Source: Chryseobacterium glaciei
GTDB taxonomy: Bacteria; Bacteroidota; Bacteroidia; Flavobacteriales; Weeksellaceae
Length of the DNA stretch: 64,000 bases
Direction of reading: 5' to 3'
Assembly: GCF_001648155.1 (NCBI RefSeq)
Contig: NZ_CP015199.1
Coordinates: forward strand, 4,779,646-4,843,645
Positions within the stretch are counted from its first letter, which is position 1. Every line of letters begins with the position of its first letter. The position numbers were made by a program, and so were the translations under genes. Of the stretch, positions 27,646 through 36,284 are shown one piece after another. The notes under the pieces were generated by a model. It ran no database searches. It had not been told where the DNA came from and saw only the letters and a program-made list of their open reading frames with translations.

Positions 27646-29361
27646 TTACAGGTTTTCTTTTTCAACCTCTTTTAGGTAAATAGTAAGCGGAGTTCCAGTC
27701 TTTTTTTTGAAAGCTGTAGTAAATGCCTGTTCATTATTATATCCTAATTCTTCTGCTATAATAGCTAATTTATAGGAACTGAATTTTTTGTCTTTTGCCA
27801 ATCTGCTGATGGCATAATCTATACGTAAATCATTGAGATAGGCATTGAAGTTTTTTCCCTTATGGGTGTTGATGATCTCCGATAAATAATTGGAGTTAGT
27901 CTTTATTTTTTTAGCTAATGTGGCTAACGTAATCCCTTTTTTCAGGAAATGCTCTTTACTTTCAAACAGTTCTAATTCTTTAAGAATTGTTTTTGCGACC
28001 TCTTCAGCAATAACCCGTGTTGTTTTGTCTTTTAAATTTTCCTGCGGTTCAGTATAGGAAAGATTTTCGTTTTGAGTTTCAGTTTCTTTTCGAACTTTAT
28101 GAGACTCGTACACAGAATGAACAAGATCCTGGGCGATTTTTCGGTGCTGTTTTTCAGATTTCTTGGTTTTGTAATAGAGATACACAAACAGCCAAAGAAT
28201 CAAAGATAAAACGCCTAGACTAATGTAAAAAAATATTTTTTTGGTAGCTAATTCATTAATGATAGCCTCTTTTTCCTTTAGTAAATTAGGCTTATCATAT
28301 CGCCTGGGCAGTTCTCTGGAAACATAACTAAACTCTGAATCTAATATTTGATCTATTGTTAGAAATCGCTCAATATAAAAAAGTTGTTTTTCCTTATCTT
28401 TTTTTTCTTTATAATAATCTATCAAATAGGTATATACTCTTCGGAGTTCAGGAAAAATGTAATCACTTTTTTGAATAAGGGAATCAATCTCTGCAAAATT
28501 TTGAACGGCTTTTTGTTTTTGTTTTATCCCTACATAAGATTCGCCTAAATAATAAAGTGTATAGTTTTTATTTCTTTCGTCATCAGTTGTAAAAAAATAT
28601 TTTTTGCATTGTAGTAAATTATCAATAGCCATCTGATATTTTTTCAATTTCAAATGATAAGATCCTGATAAAATCAAATATTGATAATATCGATAGGTGT
28701 CTTTATTTTTAAAAACCCTCAATCCTCTATTAATTAAAGAATTGGCGGAATCTAGTTTATTAATTTCAATATAAGTATCTGCAAGGTTTACCCGTATTTT
28801 TTCTACTTCATTTTCGTTTAGATAATCCGCATTATCCATATAATACCTTAATATGAGGGCTGCTTCCAAGTGCTTCCCCACATAGTTGTTTAGATAGGCG
28901 ATATTAGTTTCCGCCAAAGCAATTTGCCGTTTATTATTTCTCTGCTTTGCATATTTAAGTCCTATTATATAATTATTCAAGGCTTCTTTTTGATTATTAA
29001 ATTTTAAAAATATATTAGCTTTTAATAGATAAATACGGGTAGGATATATGTCTTCGTTTATTTTTTTTGACACGACACTCATGCTGTCTATATATTTCAA
29101 TGCATTTTCCTCATTTTCATTGACATACATAAATGCATATCCTTCCGCTATTTGAGAATTATTCTTTTCCTGTTTAGCTTTAGATAGATAGTATTGTGCG
29201 ATAAGCTTTGATTCGTCAGATTTTCCATCATAATTATAGTCATAAAATTTTTCTTGCAATTCTTGATAAGTATAATTTTTTAAAGAATCTGTTTTGATGT
29301 TTGTTTGAGCATAAAGCAAATTATAGCCTATAAGGAATAATATGAGGGCTTGTATTTTCAT
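27646..29361 (-). CDS. TPR-repeat, membrane-anchored AraC-type regulator
   Basis: 571 residues: signal peptide (1-18), tetratricopeptide repeats over about 20-350, one membrane helix at about 375-399 (FFYISLGVLSLILWLFVYLYY), a linker and a cytoplasmic AraC-type HTH at about 465-570 (ITLATLAKKIKTNSNYLSEI; LNDLRIDYAISRLAKDKKFS; YNNEQAFTTAFKKKTGTPL). This domain order is common among flavobacterial sensor-regulators in which periplasmic TPRs would sense a peptide or protein. It is divergent from the RiPP operon across 191 bp and is the likely local regulator. Confidence 0.85.
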   Translation of the reverse strand: MKIQALILFLIGYNLLYAQTNIKTDSLKNYTYQELQEKFYDYNYDGKSDESKLIAQYYLSKAKQEKNNSQIAEGYAFMYVNENEENALKYIDSMSVVSKKINEDIYPTRIYLLKANIFLKFNNQKEALNNYIIGLKYAKQRNNKRQIALAETNIAYLNNYVGKHLEAALILRYYMDNADYLNENEVEKIRVNLADTYIEINKLDSANSLINRGLRVFKNKDTYRYYQYLILSGSYHLKLKKYQMAIDNLLQCKKYFFTTDDERNKNYTLYYLGESYVGIKQKQKAVQNFAEIDSLIQKSDYIFPELRRVYTYLIDYYKEKKDKEKQLFYIERFLTIDQILDSEFSYVSRELPRRYDKPNLLKEKEAIINELATKKIFFYISLGVLSLILWLFVYLYYKTKKSEKQHRKIAQDLVHSVYESHKVRKETETQNENLSYTEPQENLKDKTTRVIAEEVAKTILKELELFESKEHFLKKGITLATLAKKIKTNSNYLSEIINTHKGKNFNAYLNDLRIDYAISRLAKDKKFSSYKLAIIAEELGYNNEQAFTTAFKKKTGTPLTIYLKEVEKENL

Positions 29362-29390
29362 TGTGTTGTGAATTCTTTTCTGTTAGTGCA

Positions 29391-29484
29391 AAAATATTGC
29401 TTTATTTAATATGAAAAACAAAGTAGAGCCAAATTAACCAAATAGCTCTTAAACATACCAAGAAAGCAATATTTTACAGAATTC
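29391..29484. promoter_or_regulatory. Divergent control region with inverted AAAGCAATATTTT elements
   Basis: The element AAAGCAATATTTT followed by a GAATTC appears twice in opposite orientation: rightward at 29463-29484 and leftward at 29404-29371 (reverse strand). It thus faces the RiPP operon on one side and the regulator on the other. The leftward copy includes TATTTTTG, a match to the -7 box TAnnTTTG, for the regulator gene. The symmetry suggests shared binding of one regulator to both promoters. Confidence 0.45.
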
Positions 29485-29552
29485 ATAGATATGTTTTGGC
29501 TCAAATTGGAAAATTATTATTTTCTTTGTATTCTAACAAAAATTTATTTACA

Positions 29553-29720
29553 ATGAAAAAAGAACCGAAAAATGAAAAAAAATTATCTCTAAAAAAATTA
29601 CAAATAGTTAAAATTGCCAACCCAAACAAAATATTTGGTGGTACCAGACAAAATGTTAATGACTGTGGTGATCCAAATAATGCAAGTAATCATCAAGGAG
29701 GTTTTGATACTAGTAGATAA
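29553..29720 (+). CDS. Lanthipeptide-like RiPP precursor peptide
   Basis: 55 residues from the ATG at 29553; the upstream in-frame ATG at 29496 would add an unrelated extension. The leader (1-30) carries the Bacteroidota class-I-lanthipeptide-like pattern KLSLKKLQIVKI and ends in a double glycine (FGG, 29-30). The predicted core (31-55) is TRQNVNDCGDPNNASNHQGG followed by FDTSR, with Thr31, Ser45, Thr53 and Ser54 as dehydration candidates and one Cys (38). It is followed 8 bp later by a prolyl-oligopeptidase gene and then both halves of a LanB dehydratase. With one Cys, at most one thioether ring could form. The product may be mostly linear and dehydrated. Confidence 0.8.
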   Translation: MKKEPKNEKKLSLKKLQIVKIANPNKIFGGTRQNVNDCGDPNNASNHQGGFDTSR

Positions 29721-29728
29721 TTTTTAGT

Positions 29729-31885
29729 ATGAAAGGTATAATATTTATTGTTGCCATTTTTCTTTTTGGTATAACAAAAGCCCAGTTGACAAATGCAGCT
29801 CCTTCTCAGCCTGTTTCCACTAATTATTTTGGCAATACAGTTATTGATGAATATAGAAATTTTGAAAATTTAAAAGATACTAAGGTGCTTGACTGGATGC
29901 AGTCACAAACTGATTACACCAACACTATTCTAATTAAAATTCCTAACAGAAACTATTATGTGGAACAAAGGCTGGAGTTAGACAAAAGACAAGGCTATTC
30001 TATATTAGATTTTAAAATTACTAACAACAATAAATATTTTTACCTTAAAAAAAATGCAGATGAAAAAACAGCTAAGGTATATTATAGAGCTAACTTTAAT
30101 GAACAAGAAGAATTATTATATGATCCTTATGATTATGTAGTTACATTAATAAGCCCTAGTTGGGACGGAAGTAAACTTGCTATTTCTTTATCTGAAAAAG
30201 GAAAAGAAATTTCAAAAATTATTGTGATGGAGGTAAAAAGCAAGAATATCTATCCTCAGACTATTACCCAGGCAAATCCAGGCTCCGTTGGAGGAATAAA
30301 ATGGTTAGAAGATAATTCAGGTTTTTTTTATGTGTATTATCCTGTGGTTGATATAACTTCTAATGCATTTGGCAAAGACACTCAATCTATTTTATATAAA
30401 ATAGGAGAAGATCCTAACAAAAGGAATGACATTTTTTCCAACACGGTTAATCCGGACTTAAAAATCAGCAATGATGTCGCTCCTGCTATATTAGCTTTCA
30501 ATTCAGATGATCAGTATTATATTGGAATGCTAGTGGATGCAGAAGATTTTCGGAGAACATTTATTATTAGAAAGAAGGATTTATTAAAAGGTCAAAAAAA
30601 TTGGACCCCATTATATGATAAAAATGATAAGGTATATTACATCAGATTATCTGGTGATGATCTTTATTTTTTATCCGGATATAATTCTCCAAATTATAAA
30701 TTATGCAAAACAAACATAAAACAACCTAACTTTAAAAATCCTCAAATTTTAGTTTCGGAAAAAAAAGACGAAGTTATTAAGGGATATACTATAAATAAAG
30801 ATGGTATTTATTTTACCACTACAAAAAATGGTGTAGAAGCAAAATTATATCTATACAAAGATGGAAAGGAAATCGCTATAAAGCTTCCCTACGCATCTGG
30901 AAATGTGAATTTACAGTCAAAAGGGAAAGATTTTTCAGACATTTGGATCACTTGCTCGGGGTGGACCAATGAAGAACAACGTTTTAGATATGATTTAGAA
31001 AATAATTCTTTTATTCCAGAAAATTTAACCCCTGTCACAGAGTATCCTGAATTTAAAGATATTGTTGTAGAAGAGCTTTCAGTGAAATCCGAAGATGGTC
31101 AAGACATTCCGTTGTCTTTAATTTATAATAAAAACCTTGTTAAAAATGGTACGGCTCCAACTTTAATAGACGCTTACGGAGCCTATGGAATCTCAAGGAG
31201 TCCTTTTTTTGCTAAAACTTATTTATTATGGGCAAATCAAGGCGGTATGGTGGCCATTGCTCATGTAAGAGGAGGTGGCGAAAAAGGAGAAAAATGGCAT
31301 TTGGGAGGTTATAAAGACACAAAGGCTAATTCTTGGAAGGATTTGATTGATTGTACAGAATATCTAATTAAAGAAAATTACACTTCAAAAGATAAAACTG
31401 CTATCTGGGGAACTAGTGCAGGAGGGATTGCCGTAGGTAGAGCAATGGCTGAAAGACCGGACTTATTCAAAGCCGCAATTGTTGAAGTGGGGATGACAAA
31501 TATGCTTAGGTTTGAAAATACACCAAATGGAGAGGGCAATATTAAAGAATTTGGTACAGCTACAAATCCAAATGATTTTAAAGCTTTATTAGGAATGGAT
31601 GCTTATCAGCATATAAAAAATGGAGTCAAATATCCCGCAACCTTTATAACCGGAGGTATTAATGACAACAGAGTAATTGTATGGCAGCCTGCAAAATTTG
31701 CAGCTAAACTGATGGCAAACAATGCTTCGACTAATCCTATCCTTTTAAAAATTGATTATGAAGGCGGGCATGGTAATAATATCCCTCTTTCACAAAGATA
31801 TGCTGGTCTAAGTGACATTTTTGCTTTTACATTATGGCAATTAGGTCATCCTGATTACCAGCCCAATGAAAATACAAAACAATAA
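29729..31885 (+). CDS. Exported S9A prolyl-oligopeptidase, probable RiPP maturation protease
   Basis: 718 residues: signal peptide (1-18, ending TKAQ), N-terminal seven-bladed propeller region and C-terminal hydrolase. The triad is readable: Ser563 in GTSAGG, Asp646 in GGINDNRVIV, His681 in EGGHGN. S9A enzymes cut after proline in short peptides and have been described as leader peptidases for some lanthipeptides (FlaP-type). Here the leader has Pro24 (NPNKIFGG) and the core Pro41 (DPNN). The gene lies between the precursor and the dehydratase genes and so belongs to the pathway. Alternatively it gives self-protection by degrading the product in the periplasm. Confidence 0.85.
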   Translation: MKGIIFIVAIFLFGITKAQLTNAAPSQPVSTNYFGNTVIDEYRNFENLKDTKVLDWMQSQTDYTNTILIKIPNRNYYVEQRLELDKRQGYSILDFKITNNNKYFYLKKNADEKTAKVYYRANFNEQEELLYDPYDYVVTLISPSWDGSKLAISLSEKGKEISKIIVMEVKSKNIYPQTITQANPGSVGGIKWLEDNSGFFYVYYPVVDITSNAFGKDTQSILYKIGEDPNKRNDIFSNTVNPDLKISNDVAPAILAFNSDDQYYIGMLVDAEDFRRTFIIRKKDLLKGQKNWTPLYDKNDKVYYIRLSGDDLYFLSGYNSPNYKLCKTNIKQPNFKNPQILVSEKKDEVIKGYTINKDGIYFTTTKNGVEAKLYLYKDGKEIAIKLPYASGNVNLQSKGKDFSDIWITCSGWTNEEQRFRYDLENNSFIPENLTPVTEYPEFKDIVVEELSVKSEDGQDIPLSLIYNKNLVKNGTAPTLIDAYGAYGISRSPFFAKTYLLWANQGGMVAIAHVRGGGEKGEKWHLGGYKDTKANSWKDLIDCTEYLIKENYTSKDKTAIWGTSAGGIAVGRAMAERPDLFKAAIVEVGMTNMLRFENTPNGEGNIKEFGTATNPNDFKALLGMDAYQHIKNGVKYPATFITGGINDNRVIVWQPAKFAAKLMANNASTNPILLKIDYEGGHGNNIPLSQRYAGLSDIFAFTLWQLGHPDYQPNENTKQ

Positions 31886-31886
31886 A

Positions 31887-34076
31887 ATGTCTCGTTTCCC
31901 GTATCATTTTTTTGATGAGTTCGTCATTCGTACTCCTCTATTTTCATGCAAAGACTTTCGAGAAAAGGTAAAAAACGATGAAATTTCAGATGCAGCATTA
32001 AAAGAAATAGGTACAGATCCTATTTTTCAGGAAGCCATATATCTTGCATCTCCTTATCTATATGAAAAATTACTTCATTGGCTGAATTCAGGAAAAGAAC
32101 TCACCCCAAAAAACCTTCAAAAACTTAAAAATACCATCCTTAAATATTACAGCAGAATGAGTACACGCTGTACCCCATTTGGTTTATTTTCAGAAGTTGG
32201 ATTGGGAAAATTCAAAAGAGAAGAGCATAATACTTCCCTTCCATCAACACCAATTCGAGATACCAAACTGGATATGCATTTTCTGGTCGCTCTCTCTCAG
32301 CATTTAGCAAAAAAAACGGAAATTAGAACACTACTTTTATACTTTCCGAATAGCAGCATACATAGAGTTGGCCATCACCTCCGTTATATGGAATATGAAT
32401 ACACCAACGGAAAAAGAGACTACATAATTTCATCTGCTCCACTTTCATCCGAACTAGAACAAGTAATAAACTTTAGTCAGCAAGGCAAAACGATTAAACA
32501 AATTGTTGATACGCTCATTAACGATGAGATCACCTCAGAAGATGCAGAAGAATTTATAGAAGAACTCATAGATAATCAGGTTTTGATAAGCGAGATAGAA
32601 CCTAGTGTTTCCGGGGAAGATTTTTTAGATACAATCATTTCTGTATTGATGAAAATCGGAGCAATAAAAGAATCTGAAATTTTAATTTCGATACAAAATG
32701 AACTGGCAGCATTAGATCAGAATATAGGAAATCCTGCCGAAAAATACACTGAAATTGAAAATTTGATCAAATCTTTTCATGTAGAATACGAACCTAATTT
32801 TCTTTTTCAAACTGATCTATATTCCAACAATGAATATGTACTTACTCCACACTGGAAGGTGACATTAAAAAAAGGAATCCGCTTTTTAAACAAAATAACA
32901 CTGCTTAATAAAGACACTCATTTAGAACAGTTCAAAAAAACTTTTTATGAAAGATTTGAAACAGAGGAAGTCCCCTTAAACTATGCTCTGGATACAGAAA
33001 TAGGAATTGGTTACAGGCAGGATGTATCCACAAAAGGAATTCACCCTTATATTCAAGATCTTAAACTTCCTAGAGCTCTGGAAAAGCTAAACTTAAAAAT
33101 CCAACTTGATCCAATACAGCAGGTATTAAATAATAAGGTCCAGGAGGCTTTAGCCGAGAACCAATACAGCATCGACTTAATAGATGATGATTTTAGAGAT
33201 TTTGATGAAAACTGGCAGGATCTTCCGGATACTTTATCATTTATAACTGAAATTATTTCGGAAAAGGGAGAGCAAAAGCTATTTATTGGAAACGGTGGCG
33301 GATGCAGTGCCGCTAATTTGTTGGCAAGGTTTTGTTCGGAAAAATCAGAGGTACAAAATTTAGTAAAAACTATTGCAAAAAAAGAAGAAGAGATAAATTC
33401 CAACTCTGTTTTAGCAGAAATTATTCATTTACCTGAAGCGCGAATTGGAAATGTCATTAGAAGACCTACATTACGACAGTATGAGATTCCTTACTTGGCA
33501 AAATCAATATTGCCTATCAAAAATCAAATTTCGGTAGACGATCTATACATTTCCTTGAAAAACGATCGAATTGTATTACGGTCTAAAAAACTCAATAAAG
33601 AAATCAGCCCTTATTTAACTAATGCTCATAATTATTCGGCAAATCCTCTTCCTGTCTATCATTTTTTATGCGATCTCCATTCACAAAATGCAAGAACAGG
33701 TTTGTATTTTAATTGGCGAGATCTGAAACATATTTATCAGTTTTTGCCGAGAATAGAATACAGAAATATCATTCTTTCAAAAGCCTGGTGGAAAATGACA
33801 GCACAGGAACTCAATCAGTTTTCACCACTGACCAATAATAAGGAACAGCTTCTTTTTAGCATCAATGAGTGGCGAAAGAAAAGACAGCTCCCTCGATGGG
33901 TACAATGGATAAAATCTGATAATAAGCTTATTATTAATCTGGAAAACTATGATATGACCAAGATGTTTATTGATGCTGTAAAAAATGAAGAATCGATCAT
34001 TATTGAAGAATTTCTGTATAATGAAAATGATGATTTTATGCATCAGTATATATTCCCACTGTATAAAGGAAACTGA
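31887..34076 (+). CDS. LanB-type lantibiotic dehydratase, glutamylation subunit
   Basis: About 729 residues from the ATG at 31887, which follows the protease stop by 1 bp. An in-frame ATG at 31866 overlaps the protease end and is less likely. The N-terminus MSRFPYHFFDEFVIRTPLFS, the stretch YYSRMSTRCTPFGLFSEVGLG and the later IRRPTLRQYEIPYLAKS are typical of the LanB N-terminal (glutamylation) domain, which activates Ser/Thr of the peptide with glutamyl-tRNA. A full-length LanB has about 1000 residues; here the elimination domain is a separate gene. The stop overlaps the next start (TGATG), so the two subunits are co-translated. Confidence 0.9.
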   Translation: MSRFPYHFFDEFVIRTPLFSCKDFREKVKNDEISDAALKEIGTDPIFQEAIYLASPYLYEKLLHWLNSGKELTPKNLQKLKNTILKYYSRMSTRCTPFGLFSEVGLGKFKREEHNTSLPSTPIRDTKLDMHFLVALSQHLAKKTEIRTLLLYFPNSSIHRVGHHLRYMEYEYTNGKRDYIISSAPLSSELEQVINFSQQGKTIKQIVDTLINDEITSEDAEEFIEELIDNQVLISEIEPSVSGEDFLDTIISVLMKIGAIKESEILISIQNELAALDQNIGNPAEKYTEIENLIKSFHVEYEPNFLFQTDLYSNNEYVLTPHWKVTLKKGIRFLNKITLLNKDTHLEQFKKTFYERFETEEVPLNYALDTEIGIGYRQDVSTKGIHPYIQDLKLPRALEKLNLKIQLDPIQQVLNNKVQEALAENQYSIDLIDDDFRDFDENWQDLPDTLSFITEIISEKGEQKLFIGNGGGCSAANLLARFCSEKSEVQNLVKTIAKKEEEINSNSVLAEIIHLPEARIGNVIRRPTLRQYEIPYLAKSILPIKNQISVDDLYISLKNDRIVLRSKKLNKEISPYLTNAHNYSANPLPVYHFLCDLHSQNARTGLYFNWRDLKHIYQFLPRIEYRNIILSKAWWKMTAQELNQFSPLTNNKEQLLFSINEWRKKRQLPRWVQWIKSDNKLIINLENYDMTKMFIDAVKNEESIIIEEFLYNENDDFMHQYIFPLYKGN

Positions 34077-34909
34077 TGAAAACGATTAGAAAATTTTTTC
34101 CAGGAAGTGAATGGCTGTACCTTAAAATCTATACGGGAGTGAAAACTTCGGATATTATTTTGGAAGAAATAATACAACCTTTGATAGAAAATTTTCAGTG
34201 TGAGAAGTACATTCAAAAATGGTTTTTCATTCGCTACAATGACCCCAAATCGCATGTAAGGATAAGGTTTGAGCTAAGCAGCATCAAAAATTACAACGCT
34301 GTTACAGATCAAATTAATAAAGCGCTGCAAGGGTATTTAGAGAGTGGAGAGATCTCAAATATTGTGTTTGAGACCTATAACAGGGAAATTGAAAGATATG
34401 GAGAAAATACGATTGAAGATACTGAAACCCTATTTCACAAAAACAGTGAATTTACTTTACAATGTTTAAATTACAATGATGAGGAAAAACTGACGGTAAG
34501 TCTTTTTTATATTGATGAAGTTTTAAACAGGCTCAATTTATCTGTCCAAGAGAAAATGGAATGGATGAGAGATTACAATGCTTCTTTCAAAAACGAGTTT
34601 AATGCCGATAAAAAGCTCAATTCTCAATTAGATAAAAAATTCAGAGCTTTCAAACCTATTTTTTTAGATTTTATCGGTTCACAGGAATTTTCAGATGAAA
34701 GAAATATGATCAGTCTTCATATTGAGGAATGTTCTATTGTACTACAAAATATTCTTAAACTTAGCAAAAATCAGTCTTTGCAGAACTTTATTCAAAGTGT
34801 ATTCCACATGAATATCAACAGGCTTTTCATCTCTGATCAAAGGTTATTTGAAATGATTATATATGATTATCTATACAGATATTATAAAATGAAGGCTTTT
34901 TTGAAATAA
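34076..34909 (+). CDS. LanB elimination subunit (thiopeptide-type bacteriocin biosynthesis domain)
   Basis: 277 residues corresponding to the C-terminal SpaB_C/elimination domain of LanB. It has the family motif FIRYNDPKSHVRIRF at 51-65 and an N-terminus of the usual form (FFPGSEWLYLKIYTG). Known role: removes glutamate from glutamylated Ser/Thr to leave dehydroalanine or dehydrobutyrine. Translationally coupled to the preceding subunit. It is the last gene of the RiPP operon; no LanC cyclase, transporter or LanM follows before the terminator at 35165. Confidence 0.88.
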   Translation: MKTIRKFFPGSEWLYLKIYTGVKTSDIILEEIIQPLIENFQCEKYIQKWFFIRYNDPKSHVRIRFELSSIKNYNAVTDQINKALQGYLESGEISNIVFETYNREIERYGENTIEDTETLFHKNSEFTLQCLNYNDEEKLTVSLFYIDEVLNRLNLSVQEKMEWMRDYNASFKNEFNADKKLNSQLDKKFRAFKPIFLDFIGSQEFSDERNMISLHIEECSIVLQNILKLSKNQSLQNFIQSVFHMNINRLFISDQRLFEMIIYDYLYRYYKMKAFLK

Positions 34910-35164
34910 TAGTCATTAAAGTAGATTTTCTGTCAATATTTTTTACTTGAAATACATCTACACTTCATCCCGATCCTTCCAAATCTCCATTTTTTAGAAC
35001 TTTTTTCATTGAAAGTTTTGATGAAGAGTTAATTTCATATGTTAATTACGCAATGGATATATTTTAGTGTTAAAATTATTATTACCTCTTTAACAATCAT
35101 GACTGATTAGTATTCAATTCATTGGTCATAAAAATGTAAAATGTTAGACTATAGTTTTTTATTT

Positions 35165-35201
35165 AAAAGTGTCTGCACTAAATAGTACAGACACTTTTTT
35201 T
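35165..35201. terminator. Bidirectional terminator between the RiPP and tra operons
   Basis: The 11-bp stem AAAAGTGTCTG / CAGACACTTTT is followed by a T-run on the plus strand and by TTTT on the minus strand. It lies between the rightward RiPP operon and the leftward tra operon. Confidence 0.85.
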
Positions 35202-35219
35202 AAGGACATGAGCTACTTA

Positions 35220-35684
35220 CTATTCCTTTCCTTTGTCATTAAACTGAAAACTTACTTTCTGTTCATGACCTTTAGTGTCAGATACCCAGATATCAAAAGC
35301 TTGCGTAACAGTAGACTCTGAAACATAATGTAACCTGAAGATTTGCTCAGGCAATAGATATGAATCATTGGGCTTTAATGTCAACATTTTACCGCTTCCT
35401 AAAAGAAGTTTTCCGGAACCGTCAACTTGAAAATAACGGATGTAGTATTTGGTATTTTCATAATTACCTTCTGCTTTAATGGTACATCTGATGGTTACGG
35501 TCTCTCCTTTAGCAATGCTCTTAGGAACAGGCATCACCTCAAATTCAAAAGGAAAATCTGTTTGGATCTCGAGTTGCTTGTCGCAGGAATTGAGGGCAAA
35601 TACAAATAGTAATAAAGTGACTGTTGATGTTATGAAAATCAACCTTTTTATAAAAGATCTTTTTTCTATATCATATTTATTCAT
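35220..35684 (-). CDS. traQ: Conjugative transposon protein TraQ (DUF3872-like)
   Basis: 154 residues with a membrane/lipoprotein signal (LIFITSTVTLLLFVFALNSC) and an extracellular Ig-like domain (FPFEFEVMPVPKSIAKGETV). Matches TraQ/DUF3872 of Bacteroidota conjugative transposons in size and position as the last gene of the tra operon. The TraP primase gene usually found between TraO and TraQ is missing here. Confidence 0.82.
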   Translation of the reverse strand: MNKYDIEKRSFIKRLIFITSTVTLLLFVFALNSCDKQLEIQTDFPFEFEVMPVPKSIAKGETVTIRCTIKAEGNYENTKYYIRYFQVDGSGKLLLGSGKMLTLKPNDSYLLPEQIFRLHYVSESTVTQAFDIWVSDTKGHEQKVSFQFNDKGKE

Positions 35685-35702
35685 TTTTTTTAGGTTTAAA
35701 AG

Positions 35703-36266
35703 TTAAAAAATATAGCGTAGTCCTATGCCTGCCGATGGTCTGAGCCTTTCGACGGAAGTACCCCAGACTACCTTGGTTCTCCCCTGTAAAAGCATTACGA
35801 TGTGATCATTTAGATAGGTTTCCAATGATAGACGTAACCCACCCCCATAAATAAAGCTATCCTTATTCTGAATGACGGCTCCATTGGGTAACATCTTCTC
35901 ACTTTTGTTGATCACTTCATATCCGACAACTCCGGTAATGCCTAAATTCAAAGAGATATTCTTTGCCCAATCACCTAGCAGCACAAAGCTGTATCCACCT
36001 TCAGCAGCGTACGTTTCAACTGGAACGGAATAACTTTCGAACTCGTGATTCTTGTGAGAGTATTCAACAGCCCATAGCTGATAGTTCCCATTTTTTCCGT
36101 TGATCGTCATTCCTGCCTGGATATAGAAAAAGTCATGTAACGGCTTCTTATCGGAGATCAGCCCAATACTTGCTTCAAATCCTTTCTGCCCCTTGATCAG
36201 CCGTTGCGCATAGAGGCTCGTTGTGCTGACTATAAGCATTATTATGGTAAAAATATACGTATTCAT
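35703..36266 (-). CDS. traO: Conjugative transposon protein TraO
   Basis: 187 residues: signal peptide (1-20, TTSLYAQ), then a small outer-membrane-type barrel ending in an aromatic residue (GIGLRYIF). Segments such as RLIKGQKGFEASIG and LRPSAGIGLRYIF fit TraO of Bacteroidota elements. It is likely part of the outer-membrane end of the type IV secretion channel. Located 18 bp after traN and 18 bp before traQ. Confidence 0.85.
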   Translation of the reverse strand: MNTYIFTIIMLIVSTTSLYAQRLIKGQKGFEASIGLISDKKPLHDFFYIQAGMTINGKNGNYQLWAVEYSHKNHEFESYSVPVETYAAEGGYSFVLLGDWAKNISLNLGITGVVGYEVINKSEKMLPNGAVIQNKDSFIYGGGLRLSLETYLNDHIVMLLQGRTKVVWGTSVERLRPSAGIGLRYIF

Positions 36267-36284
36267 TTCGATGAGTTTTAAAAG

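Noticed and set aside
31866..31886. Upstream in-frame start of the LanB subunit
   Set aside because: It overlaps the end of the protease gene; the ATG at 31887, 1 bp after that stop, gives the family-typical N-terminus.
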